64,000 nucleotides of DNA from an uncultured Lachnospiraceae bacterium (GTDB lineage: Bacteria; Bacillota; Clostridia; Lachnospirales; Lachnospiraceae): assembly GCA_949840805.1 (NCBI GenBank), contig CATKXR010000016.1, positions 1 through 64,000 on the forward strand, written 5' to 3'. The notes beneath the pieces are model-generated. The model did no database searches. It was not told where the DNA came from and was given only the letters and a program-made list of their open reading frames with translations. This document shows, in pieces, positions 32,649 through 41,053 of the stretch (within the stretch, counting starts at the first letter, position 1; each line of letters begins with the position of its first letter). The position numbers and the translations under genes are program-made.

Positions 32649-34193
32649 ATGAATATAAAACGGGCAAAACAGGAGATAAAAGATACCATCCATGCATATT
32701 TAATGAAAGATGAATTTGGAGGATATGTGATTCCGCAGATTCGGCAGAGGCCCATTCTGCTGATCGGGCCGCCGGGGGTAGGCAAGACCCAGATCATGGA
32801 ACAGATTTCCCAGGAGTGCCGGATCGGGCTGGTGGCATATACCATTACCCATCACACCCGTCAGAGCGCAATCGGCCTGCCGTTTATTGAAAAACGGCAA
32901 TTTGGAGGACAGGAATATGCAGCCACGGAATATACCATGAGCGAGATCGTGGCTTCGATATATCACAAAATGGAGAAAACGGGGCTGGAGGAAGGGCTCT
33001 TGTTTATAGACGAAATTAATTGTGTTTCGGAAACCCTGGCGCCGGCCATGCTGCAGTTTCTGCAGGGGAAGAGCTTTGGGAACCACAGGATTCCGGAGGG
33101 ATGGATCATTGTGGCGGCAGGAAACCCGCCGGAATATAACAAATCGGTAAGGGAGTTTGATATTGTGACTCTTGACCGCATTCGCCGGATTGATGTGGAA
33201 CCGGATTTTGAGGCCTGGAAGGAATATGCTGTGCAGGCAAACATCCATCCGGCTGTAAGCGCCTATCTCAATATACGGCGGCAGAATTTCTGCAGGATTG
33301 AGACGACGGTGGACGGAAAACAGTTTGCCACGCCCCGTGGCTGGGAGGATTTATCACAGTTAATTCAGGCGTATGAACGGCTGGGGCAGGCCGCAGACAG
33401 AGAGATTGTGTCAGAATACATCCAGTTTCCTAAGATTGCCAGGGATTTTGCCGGTTATCTGGAGCTTTACCGGAAGTATCAGGACGACTATCAGGTAGAG
33501 CGGATCCTGGAGGGAAAAGTTCCTACGGGAGTGTATGAAAAGCTTGAGAGGGCGGCTTTTGACGAGCGGGTCAGCGTGGTGGGCCTCTTACTGTCCGGGC
33601 TGAATGAGCAGTTTAAAAAAGTATGCAGGATGGGAGAGCGGATGGAGCTGCAGATGGAAAAACTGCGGGAAATGAAAAATACGGATAGATCCGGGCAAAG
33701 AGAGACCGGGGATTTTGCGGCAGGGACGCTGGCAGGACTTTTGGATATGACGGAGAAATTCCGCAGCCAGTGGGAGAGAGAGCAGCAGAACGGCCTTCTC
33801 TCCCGAACCAGGCTGCGCACATGCCGTGAGGTCAGCGCATGTCTGGAACAGCAGATCCTTGAACTCCGGAAAGAAAATTATGATACGGCAGAGGAAGTAT
33901 GGGAACGGATTCAGGAAATGATTGACAGAGACGGACACAAATATGAGGAGTTTTCAGAAGAAACGGGAGAGAAATTAGAGCATGCTTTTGATTTTATGGA
34001 GGCGGCATTTGGGGGAGGCCAGGAGATGGTGCTGTTTGTGACAGAACTTAACACAGGCTTTTACAGTGTGGGTTTTCTGCAGGAGTATGCCTGTGAAAGG
34101 TATTATGAATATAACCGGAATCTGTTGTTTTCCCAGGAGGAGAGGGCAATTGACAGACAGATCCGGCGGTATGAGGAAGGACTGTTGGTATAG
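32649..34193 (+). CDS. MoxR-type AAA+ ATPase
   Basis: A 514-aa AAA+ protein. Walker A is GPPGVGKT (residues 40-47), Walker B LLFIDEIN (117-124), sensor-1 region AAGNPPEYNKS, followed by DIVTLDRIRRIDVEPDF. The last ~230 residues are a long charged helical extension beyond the ATPase core, larger than ordinary MoxR (about 330 aa). MoxR proteins act with VWA proteins as chaperones that mature or remodel complexes; the adjacent VWA-like gene fits this. Substrate unknown. Confidence 0.85.
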   Translation: MNIKRAKQEIKDTIHAYLMKDEFGGYVIPQIRQRPILLIGPPGVGKTQIMEQISQECRIGLVAYTITHHTRQSAIGLPFIEKRQFGGQEYAATEYTMSEIVASIYHKMEKTGLEEGLLFIDEINCVSETLAPAMLQFLQGKSFGNHRIPEGWIIVAAGNPPEYNKSVREFDIVTLDRIRRIDVEPDFEAWKEYAVQANIHPAVSAYLNIRRQNFCRIETTVDGKQFATPRGWEDLSQLIQAYERLGQAADREIVSEYIQFPKIARDFAGYLELYRKYQDDYQVERILEGKVPTGVYEKLERAAFDERVSVVGLLLSGLNEQFKKVCRMGERMELQMEKLREMKNTDRSGQRETGDFAAGTLAGLLDMTEKFRSQWEREQQNGLLSRTRLRTCREVSACLEQQILELRKENYDTAEEVWERIQEMIDRDGHKYEEFSEETGEKLEHAFDFMEAAFGGGQEMVLFVTELNTGFYSVGFLQEYACERYYEYNRNLLFSQEERAIDRQIRRYEEGLLV

Positions 34194-34260
34194 GGGCAGA
34201 AGAACGGGAGCCTGATGGCAAATCATTGGGTTTATGGATATGTGTCCGGGAGGGAAGGAT

Positions 34261-35154
34261 ATGTTTGGTGTTATAACGGGAATCATGGGACGGGGAATGG
34301 CCATACGGCAACAGGAGGGAAGGCCCAATCTGGAGCCAAGCTGGATTATCGATACATTGAAGAGTTGCTGGACGCCGGGAGTGAAGGGGGCATTTTGGCG
34401 GATTTTGACAGCGGTTATGATTCTGGCTGTGGGATTTCGGCTGGCTCGCTGGCTGGGAAAGTTTTTGAAAAAGACTTTTGACCGGACGAGCATGGAGGAA
34501 AATGTCAGGAAGTTTTTGATGACGGTGCTCAATGCCTGTATGTATGCCCTGGTGATCTTTATAGCCGCAGAAAAATTAGGGGTGCCTTCTGCTTCTATTG
34601 TGGCGCTGATGGGGTCGGCAGGCGTGGCAATCGGCCTGTCTTTAAAGGAAAGCCTTTCAAATGTGGCAGGCGGAATACTGATTTTGGTTACACGGCCCTT
34701 TGTGCTTCAGGACTATATTGTCTGCGGAAATGTGGAAGGAACCGTGGAGGATATTGGCCTGGTGTATACTTCTCTGATTACAGTGGATAACCGGAAGATC
34801 ACAATTCCCAACGGCACGGTGGCTAATGCAACTATAATCAATGTGACGGCGCAGGATAAGCGGCAGCTTGACCTGGAGGTAAATATTGATTATAAATCAG
34901 ATTTGAAGAAGGCCAAGGAAATTCTTCTTGAGATCCTGGAGAACCATCCTCAGGTCATCAGGGAGGACGGAGTGAGGGTTTTTGTAAAAGAGTTGGGAAG
35001 CAGCGCGGTGATCCTGGGGATGCGCGGGTGGATCATGAGAGATGAGTACTGGCCTGCCCGATGGGATATTATTGAATCCATCAAGTTTTGTTTTGACGAG
35101 GCAGGTATCGTAATTCCGTATAAGCAGGTGACTATTCACAGGGAAGATCTGTGA
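34261..35154 (+). CDS. MscS family small-conductance mechanosensitive channel
   Basis: A 297-aa MscS-type channel that releases solutes under hypo-osmotic stress. Three transmembrane segments lie at about residues 40-60, 80-100 and 105-130; TM3 contains the pore motif GSAGVAIGLSLKESLSNVAGG. The beta domain follows (RPFVLQDYIVCGNVEGTVE, ITIPNGTVANATIIN) and a C-terminal alpha/beta domain. ATG 34261 is chosen because GGGAGGGAAGG precedes it directly; ATGs at 34234 and 34285 are alternatives. It follows the MoxR gene by 67 bases and ends at a strong terminator, so may share its transcript. Confidence 0.92.
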   Translation: MFGVITGIMGRGMAIRQQEGRPNLEPSWIIDTLKSCWTPGVKGAFWRILTAVMILAVGFRLARWLGKFLKKTFDRTSMEENVRKFLMTVLNACMYALVIFIAAEKLGVPSASIVALMGSAGVAIGLSLKESLSNVAGGILILVTRPFVLQDYIVCGNVEGTVEDIGLVYTSLITVDNRKITIPNGTVANATIINVTAQDKRQLDLEVNIDYKSDLKKAKEILLEILENHPQVIREDGVRVFVKELGSSAVILGMRGWIMRDEYWPARWDIIESIKFCFDEAGIVIPYKQVTIHREDL

Positions 35155-35169
35155 TTTCCCATAGGGAAA

Positions 35170-35215
35170 AGTCCTGGCAGTCTTTTTTGAGGGTAAAAGA
35201 CAGTCAGGACTTTTT
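35170..35215 (+). terminator. Terminator after the MscS gene
   Basis: AGTCCTGGCAGTCTTTT (35170-35186) pairs with AAAAGACAGTCAGGACT (35195-35211) with two mismatches, followed by TTTT. Confidence 0.88.
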
Positions 35216-35230
35216 ATGTTATAAATTATA

Positions 35231-35259
35231 TTGACAAAATGTATGAATTGTTATATAAA
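35231..35259 (+). promoter_or_regulatory. Promoter of the yitT-SIS-pfkB-gntR unit
   Basis: TTGACA at 35231-35236 and TATAAA at 35254-35259, 17 bases apart, 25 bases before the YitT start. Confidence 0.8.
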
Positions 35260-35283
35260 TTGTTATAAAGGAGGAAAGACAAT

Positions 35284-36168
35284 ATGGAACCAGATAAGAT
35301 AAAAAGGGAAACTTCCAATATGTTCACTGCGATTGTGGGAGTTATCTTTTTTGCGTCGGCATATCGGTGGTTTTTAGTTCCGGCAGGACTGTACAGCGGC
35401 GGTTTTACAGGGATATCTCAGCTTATAAAGTTGTTTTTGACAGAGGTATTACATGTTGCCATGCCAGAAACCATTGACATTACAGGAATTATCTTTTGGT
35501 GTATCAACCTGCCACTGTTTTTTCTGGGTTATAAGAGCATTGGGAGAAAGTTTTTGTGCAGGACGGTCATCGCGGTCTGTATTCAGTCTTTTCTGCTGAC
35601 AGCTATCCCGGCGCCTAAAGAGCCCCTGTTTGACGATATGCTGCTGAATTGTATGATCGGAGGCGCTTTGTCAGGATGGGGCGTGGGGATTACTCTGCGG
35701 GCAGGAGGTTCCGGAGGAGGGACAGATATAGTTGGGATGTATTGCGCTAAAAATTATCCTGACTTTGGAGTGGGAAGGCTGAGTGTTATGATAAATGTCT
35801 GTATTTATCTGATTGCGGCAGTGCGGTATGACATGGAAGTAGCGGCGTATTCCATGGTATTTTCCATCATGGCAGGAATTATGGTGGATCGGGTTCATGA
35901 TCAGAATATAAAGCTCTCAGCATTTATTGTTACCAGAAACAAAGAACTTGGGGAAATGATCAACCGGACCATATCCAGGGGAGTTACCAGTTGGAATGGC
36001 TGGGGAGAATACAGCCGTTCTGAAGAGGTGGTACATATGGTGGTGGTCAATAAATATGAGATGCATGCCTTAAAAAAGCTGATCCGTCAGAAGGATCCCC
36101 AGGCGTTTGTCCAGATCATGTCGCCGGACATGATTATGGGAAATTTTGAAAAGCGTTTAGAAGTTTAA
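35284..36168 (+). CDS. YitT family membrane protein
   Basis: A 294-aa YitT/DUF2179 family protein: five to six transmembrane segments in the first ~200 residues (including LVPAGLYSGGFTGISQLI and a glycine-rich GITLRAGGSGGGTDIVG). A cytosolic C-terminal DUF2179 domain follows (AFIVTRNKELGEMINRTIS, GVTSWNGWGEYS). Members are putative transporters of unknown substrate. AAAGGAGG precedes ATG 35284. The SIS-domain gene begins 21 bases after its stop, so it heads that operon. Confidence 0.9.
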   Translation: MEPDKIKRETSNMFTAIVGVIFFASAYRWFLVPAGLYSGGFTGISQLIKLFLTEVLHVAMPETIDITGIIFWCINLPLFFLGYKSIGRKFLCRTVIAVCIQSFLLTAIPAPKEPLFDDMLLNCMIGGALSGWGVGITLRAGGSGGGTDIVGMYCAKNYPDFGVGRLSVMINVCIYLIAAVRYDMEVAAYSMVFSIMAGIMVDRVHDQNIKLSAFIVTRNKELGEMINRTISRGVTSWNGWGEYSRSEEVVHMVVVNKYEMHALKKLIRQKDPQAFVQIMSPDMIMGNFEKRLEV

Positions 36169-36189
36169 AGATTGGAGGAAAAAAAGAAT

Positions 36190-37185
36190 ATGTTTAATTT
36201 TGACGAGGCAAAGATAAGGCAGGAACATCAGAATGGCGTGGATATTATTCCGCAGGTGGAGAAGATTGTAGACCAGGTATGCAGCTTCGGATATTCTGCT
36301 ATTTTTTATATTGGTATTGGCGGGACCTTCTTATATGCCAGCCAGATGAACCATATTGCAAAGCAGCTCGGCTCAAGGCTTCCTCTTTATATTGAGAATG
36401 CGGCGGATTTTAATCTGGCAGGCAATCCGTTTTTTGATGAGAAATCCATTGTGGTTATTGAGTCCATTTCCGGGGATACCAAGGAGGTGGTGGAGGCGGT
36501 GGATAAGGCACATGCTATGGGGGCAAAGGTAATCGGATATGTGGAGAAAGAAGGAACTCCGCTGTATGAAAAGAGCGACTACCTGGTGACAACTGTAGGG
36601 GGCGGTTATTACTTCTGGTATACCGTGACGCTTCGTTTCATGAAGAATGCAGGCCAGTTTGAGAAATATGGCCGGTTTTTCCGGGAGATCGTCCATATGC
36701 CGGATAATGTAGTGCAGATATATAAGGATGCCGATGAAGATGCCAGGGCATATGCGGAAAAGTATTGTGATGAGCCGATTACTTATCTGGTGGGAGCCGG
36801 CAATCTGGAAGACTGGGCTACCTGTTATGGAATGTGCATTATGGAAGAAATGCAATGGATGCGTACAAGGCCTGTTTCAGCGGCTAATTTTTTCCATGGA
36901 ACATTAGAGGTGATCGAGAGGGATATCCCGGTTATTCTGATAAAGGGTGAGGATGTGGCACGGTCCCAGATGGAAAGGGTAGAAAAGTTCGTCAATACCG
37001 TCAGTGCCAAGGTAATCGTATTTGACACTAAGAATTACAGGCTGGAAGGAATCAGTGAGGAATTCAGAGGAATGTTGTCTCCCATTGTGATGCGTTCTGC
37101 TTTCCAGAGAGTAAACGTACATTTAGAGCATTGCCGCAGGCATCCTCTTGCTATCCGCAGATATTACCGGCGGCTGGATTATTGA
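36190..37185 (+). CDS. SIS-domain sugar isomerase/deglycase (FrlB-like), copy 1
   Basis: A 331-aa protein with two SIS domains (SIS-1 about 20-150, SIS-2 about 180-320). FYIGIGGTF and VIESISGDTKEVVEAV are phosphosugar-binding loops; the AANFFHGTLEVIE segment and C-terminal RHPLAIRRYYRRLDY are shared with fructoselysine-6-phosphate deglycases (FrlB/GfrE/GfrF). It would split a phosphorylated Amadori product into glucose-6-phosphate and an amine or amino acid. ATG 36190 lies behind GGAGGAAAAAAAG; a TTG at 36172 is less likely. A PfkB kinase follows in the operon, the expected partner. Confidence 0.82.
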   Translation: MFNFDEAKIRQEHQNGVDIIPQVEKIVDQVCSFGYSAIFYIGIGGTFLYASQMNHIAKQLGSRLPLYIENAADFNLAGNPFFDEKSIVVIESISGDTKEVVEAVDKAHAMGAKVIGYVEKEGTPLYEKSDYLVTTVGGGYYFWYTVTLRFMKNAGQFEKYGRFFREIVHMPDNVVQIYKDADEDARAYAEKYCDEPITYLVGAGNLEDWATCYGMCIMEEMQWMRTRPVSAANFFHGTLEVIERDIPVILIKGEDVARSQMERVEKFVNTVSAKVIVFDTKNYRLEGISEEFRGMLSPIVMRSAFQRVNVHLEHCRRHPLAIRRYYRRLDY

Positions 37186-37259
37186 GCCTCCGGGATGAAA
37201 ACCGGATCAGTTGAAAAGAAGAGGCAGGATATTTGGGATGAATGAAAATGGAGGCAGCT

Positions 37260-38189
37260 ATGATTCGGGTGTTAGGGATCGGAGATAATGTATGTGATAA
37301 GTATCTCCATACACAGACAATCTATCCAGGCGGTAATGCGTTGAACGTTGCTGTTTTTGCGAAGTTTTTGGGAGCGGAGGCGGCTTATCTGGGAACCTTC
37401 GGCGATGATGAGATAGGGCGCCATGTATACGCTGTTGTGAATGAAATGGGGATTGACCTTTCCCACTGCCGGATGGAAACAGGGGAGAACGGCTTTGCCC
37501 GTGTACGGCTGGCAGACGGGGAGAGGGTTTTTCTTAAAGGCAACCAGGGCGGAATATCCAGGCTGAAACCACCTATACTTACCGGTATTGATGAGGAATA
37601 CATTTCCAGGTTTGATCTGCTGCATACCAGCATATTCAGTTTTATGGAACCAGAGCTTTCAAAGCTGAGAAAATCCGGAAGTTTTCTATCTATGGATTTT
37701 TCCGACCGATATGACGAGGCATATCTGAGAAAATGCTGCCCTTACATTGACTGTGCGGAGATTTCCTGCGGGGAGATGGAAGAAGAGGAGATTCGCCTGG
37801 TTATGGACCAGATCATGGAATTTGGGTGCAGGCATATGGTGATTGCGACCAGGGGGAGTAAGGGGGCTTGTGTGATGGCGGACGGCAGGTTTTATGAACA
37901 GTCACCCTGTCTGGTAAAGGCAAAAGATACCATGGGGGCAGGCGATTCCTTTATTGCGTGTTTTTTGGTGAATTATCTGGATGGGATTTCGATGGCAGTC
38001 GATTTTCCAGAAGAATCCGGACAAAAAGGTGTTGTTACTGCAGAGAAATACAAGGAAATGCTGATTCGTCTGAGCCTTTACCGGGCTGCTGTGTTTTCTT
38101 CGGATCAGTGTCAGAGAGATGGTTCTTTTGGATATGGAAAAAAGGTGGCATTATCAGATGAGGATATGCGGGTGTTACAGCAGATGTAG
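37260..38189 (+). CDS. PfkB family sugar kinase (FrlD-like), copy 1
   Basis: A 309-aa ribokinase/PfkB kinase. RVLGIGDNVCDKYLHTQTIYPGGNALNVAV is FrlD-like and carries the substrate-binding GGNALN. The catalytic anion-hole motif is DTMGAGDSF with D as base near residue 225. Expected to phosphorylate the C6 hydroxyl of fructoselysine or a related Amadori compound before cleavage by the adjacent SIS protein. ATG 37260 follows GGAGG; a upstream ATG at 37242 precedes that site. GntR regulator follows 39 bases downstream. Confidence 0.85.
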   Translation: MIRVLGIGDNVCDKYLHTQTIYPGGNALNVAVFAKFLGAEAAYLGTFGDDEIGRHVYAVVNEMGIDLSHCRMETGENGFARVRLADGERVFLKGNQGGISRLKPPILTGIDEEYISRFDLLHTSIFSFMEPELSKLRKSGSFLSMDFSDRYDEAYLRKCCPYIDCAEISCGEMEEEEIRLVMDQIMEFGCRHMVIATRGSKGACVMADGRFYEQSPCLVKAKDTMGAGDSFIACFLVNYLDGISMAVDFPEESGQKGVVTAEKYKEMLIRLSLYRAAVFSSDQCQRDGSFGYGKKVALSDEDMRVLQQM

Positions 38190-38228
38190 ATATTTTTTGG
38201 ACAGCCTGCAGCAGAAAGGAGAGATCGA

Positions 38229-38963
38229 ATGTCGGAAGTATCACGAGACACCGCAGTTCCCCTTTATATTCAAATTGCCGGGGATATTAAATCAAAGATT
38301 GAACATGGGGAGCTTTTGGCTAATACCAGGATTCCTACGGAAGTGGAATTAAGCGGCGTTTACCAGGTCAGCAGGATCACTGTCCGTAAGGCTCTTGAAA
38401 TATTGGTGGAGGAAGGGATCCTGGTCCGGCGGCAGAGGATCGGAACCTTTGTCTCAGATAAAAAAATATCCCGGAATTTAAACAGCTATATGGGTTTTTC
38501 ACAAAGTTGTGAATTAGAGGGAAACAAGCCGGGGACCCGGTTTTTGTCGGCGGAACTGGTAAAAGCCAAGGCCTTTGACATTGAAAATTTGAAACTGGAA
38601 GAGGAGGACAAGGTAATTCGGATTCGCCGTCTCCGTTATTGCAACGATATCCCCGTTGTTTTGGAGGAGACTCATTTTCCTAAAAAATATGCATATCTGC
38701 TGGCAGAAGATTTGAACCGGTCTCTGCATGAGATTCTGCATGAGCATGGGGTTATTGCAAGAAACTGCAGTAAGATCATCGGCGTATGTTATGCTACCCG
38801 CGAGGAGGCAGAATATTTGAAGATCAAAGAACATGATGCCTTAATTCTGTCCAAAGATACTTCCTATGATATGGCAGGAGAGCCGATCTATTGCGGCAGA
38901 GATGTAATCAATGCGGATCGTTATCAGTATAAAATTATGATAAATAATGTGGGAAAAGATTAA
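38229..38963 (+). CDS. GntR/HutC-type (UTRA) transcriptional regulator, copy 1
   Basis: A 244-aa repressor with an N-terminal winged helix (PLYIQIAGDIKSKIEHGEL, VSRITVRKALEILVEEGIL) and a C-terminal UTRA ligand-binding domain. FrlR of E. coli and B. subtilis belongs to this class. AAAGGAGAG precedes the ATG. It ends just before the promoter of the second SIS gene, where ATGTTATATA overlaps the -10. It is about 35-40% like the second GntR at 43738 by eye in the DNA-binding part (ISTRITVRKA-type helix), so both may bind similar sites. Confidence 0.88.
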   Translation: MSEVSRDTAVPLYIQIAGDIKSKIEHGELLANTRIPTEVELSGVYQVSRITVRKALEILVEEGILVRRQRIGTFVSDKKISRNLNSYMGFSQSCELEGNKPGTRFLSAELVKAKAFDIENLKLEEEDKVIRIRRLRYCNDIPVVLEETHFPKKYAYLLAEDLNRSLHEILHEHGVIARNCSKIIGVCYATREEAEYLKIKEHDALILSKDTSYDMAGEPIYCGRDVINADRYQYKIMINNVGKD

Positions 38964-38979
38964 TTTTGTGAAAATTGTA

Positions 38980-39008
38980 TTGACGGATATCATAAGATGT
39001 TATATAAT
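38980..39008 (+). promoter_or_regulatory. Promoter of SIS gene 2 with overlapping ATGTTATATA motif
   Basis: TTGACG at 38980-38985 and TATAAT at 39003-39008, 17 bases apart. ATGTTATATA (38997-39006) overlaps the -10; the same 10-mer occurs at four other promoters of this locus, so it is a candidate operator. Confidence 0.8.
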
Positions 39009-39047
39009 GTAATCAAACATTTAAAACAAGTCAGGAGGATTGAAGTT

Positions 39048-40016
39048 ATGACCATTAAAGAAATCGTTGCAACCATTAAAGCAAAGCAGCCGGAGATTAA
39101 GACCGTGTATTTTGTAGGATGCGGCGCTTCTATGTCAGATTTGTTCCCGGCAAAGTATTTCCTGGAGAACAATGCCAAGAAGCTGCGTGCCAGCATCTAT
39201 ACTGCAAACAATTTCAACTATTCCACTCCTGTTGCCGTAGATAACAGCTCAATTGTGATTACCTGCTCTTTAAGCGGCAACACACCGGAAACCGTGGCAG
39301 CCACCAAACTGGCTGTTGAGAAAGGCGCCCATGTGATTTCCATTACCATTAATCCGGAATCTGGCCTGGCCAAGAATTCCCAGTACCAGATCATCCACGG
39401 ATTTTACGAGAGTTATGGCGCTAAGATGGAAAAGCCTGCCAGGGCTTTGGAGCTTGCCTGTGAGATTTTAAATGAGTATGAGGGCTATGAGCACTATGAC
39501 GACCTGCATGACGGCCTGGACAAGATCTTTGACCTGATCAATACTTCCGCACCGTTGTTCCGCTCTACCGCCAGAAAGTTTGCAGAAGAGAATTACAATG
39601 CGCCGATTCTGTATGTGATGAGTTCCGGAGCAACCCAGTACACTGCATATGGATTTTCCATGTTCCTGATGATGGAGATGCAGTGGCTGGAGTCCAGCAC
39701 TTTCCATACCGGCGAGTTCTTCCATGGACCTTTTGAGATGGCAGATGAGAAAGCTCATTATGTACTGATGATGAATGACGGTCCGACCCGTCCGCTGGAT
39801 GCCAGGGCATTGACTTTCCTTCAGCGCATGAATGCCAAGTATACTTTAATTGATGCGAAAGATTTTGGCCTTAGCTCCCATATTAAGAGCACAGTGGTTG
39901 AGTATTTTAACCCGCTCATGATCGGCGGGCTGACCAGGCTTTTGGGTGAGGAGATCGCGATTAAGCGTGAGCATCCGCTGACTATGAGAAGATATATGTG
40001 GAAGCTGGAGTACTAA
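39048..40016 (+). CDS. SIS-domain sugar isomerase/deglycase (FrlB-like), copy 2
   Basis: A 322-aa two-SIS-domain protein closely resembling FrlB: VYFVGCGASMSDLFPAKYFL, TCSLSGNTPETVAATKLA (phosphosugar loop), SSTFHTGEFFHGPFEM (FHGPFE is the FrlB catalytic-region motif) and EHPLTMRRYMWKLEY. It fits fructoselysine-6-phosphate deglycase better than copy 1, whose matching segment is FHGTLEV. Two different deglycases suggest two related substrates (fructoselysine- and glucoselysine-type), as in gfr systems. AGGAGG precedes ATG 39048. Own promoter. Confidence 0.86.
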   Translation: MTIKEIVATIKAKQPEIKTVYFVGCGASMSDLFPAKYFLENNAKKLRASIYTANNFNYSTPVAVDNSSIVITCSLSGNTPETVAATKLAVEKGAHVISITINPESGLAKNSQYQIIHGFYESYGAKMEKPARALELACEILNEYEGYEHYDDLHDGLDKIFDLINTSAPLFRSTARKFAEENYNAPILYVMSSGATQYTAYGFSMFLMMEMQWLESSTFHTGEFFHGPFEMADEKAHYVLMMNDGPTRPLDARALTFLQRMNAKYTLIDAKDFGLSSHIKSTVVEYFNPLMIGGLTRLLGEEIAIKREHPLTMRRYMWKLEY

Positions 40017-40058
40017 TCGGTCTGCTACATAGATTGAAAAGATAAAGAGTTGTGATAT

Positions 40059-40093
40059 AAGGGAGAGACGACAAGGATAGTCGCCTCTCCCTT
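40059..40093 (+). terminator. Terminator after SIS gene 2
   Basis: AAGGGAGAGACGAC (40059-40072) pairs with GTCGCCTCTCCCTT (40080-40093) with one mismatch; the T-run is weak (AAGTTTA). Confidence 0.65.
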
Positions 40094-40140
40094 AAGTTTA
40101 CGGATTTCCTGCGCAGGACAAACAAAACAGGAAAACAAAG

Positions 40141-40171
40141 ATGCCCCGCTGTTGGTGTGCCAGCGAGGCAT
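40141..40171 (-). terminator. Terminator of the ABC permease operon
   Basis: ATGCCCCGCTG (40141-40151) and CAGCGAGGCAT (40161-40171) form an 11-bp stem with one mismatch; on the minus strand it is followed by CTTTGTTTTCC. Confidence 0.75.
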
Positions 40172-40198
40172 GAAACTGCAATTATACGAAACTGTGAT

Positions 40199-41041
40199 TC
40201 AGCCTTTTACGGCTCCGGATGTCAGGCCACGTACAAACTGTCTGGACATACATAAAAACAGGATTACCATAGGCAGGGAACAGATCAGGATGCCGGCTAA
40301 CATCACCACATAGTCAGATTTCAGGTCGCCCTGGAAGGTCATCAGCCCTAATGGGATGGTCATCAGCTTCTTGTTCTCCAGAAATACATTAGCGAACAGG
40401 AATTCGTTCCATACATGGTTCAGATTCACAATGGCGCAGGAAGCCAGAACCGGTTTACTGATCGGAAGAATGATCTTTGTAAAGCGCTGCCAGCTTTTAC
40501 AGCCGTCTACAATAGCGGCTTCTTCCAGTTCCTTGGGAATTGAGATGAAATAAGACCGCATTAAAAACATGGTGAACGGGATACGGAAAGCTACATAGGG
40601 CAATACCAGCGCTGCGCGGGTATTATAAAGCTTTACAGCCTGAAGAATCTTGTAAAGCGGAACCAGGGCAACCTGTTCAGACAAAGCCATGCCGCCTAAT
40701 ACCAGAATAAAGATAAATCCGCTGCCTGGCAGATTAAATCTGGTCAGGCCGTAAGCCAGCATGGAGCTTAGTGCCAAAATGATTCCGATGGAAAGGGCGC
40801 CTACAATGATAGAGTTTACGAAGTAAGACACCAGCCCCTTGTTCCAGGCGGTTATGTAGTTTTCAAACATCCATTTTTTCGGAAAAGCCAGGGAGTCCAG
40901 GAACATCTCCTGGTTTGTCTTTAAAGAGTTAAGCACCAGCCAGCAAACCGGGAAAAGGATAATTCCTACTAAAATCAGTAAAAAAACGTGCAACAGAATT
41001 TTAAAAATCCGGGTTCTCAGGATATATTTTTCAGTACTCAT
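40199..41041 (-). CDS. Carbohydrate ABC transporter permease (MalG type)
   Basis: A 280-aa inner-membrane permease with six transmembrane segments and the EAA loop (EELEEAAIVDGCKSWQRFTKIILPISKP) that docks the ATPase. The C-terminus LTSGAVKG is typical of MalG-type CUT1 subunits. The start is 12 bases after the stop of the partner permease; AGGGAGG lies upstream. It is the last gene of the SBP-permease-permease operon. No ATPase gene is present, so it probably uses a shared MsmK/UgpC-type ATPase encoded elsewhere. Confidence 0.92.
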   Translation of the reverse strand: MSTEKYILRTRIFKILLHVFLLILVGIILFPVCWLVLNSLKTNQEMFLDSLAFPKKWMFENYITAWNKGLVSYFVNSIIVGALSIGIILALSSMLAYGLTRFNLPGSGFIFILVLGGMALSEQVALVPLYKILQAVKLYNTRAALVLPYVAFRIPFTMFLMRSYFISIPKELEEAAIVDGCKSWQRFTKIILPISKPVLASCAIVNLNHVWNEFLFANVFLENKKLMTIPLGLMTFQGDLKSDYVVMLAGILICSLPMVILFLCMSRQFVRGLTSGAVKG

Positions 41042-41053
41042 AGCAATCCCTCC

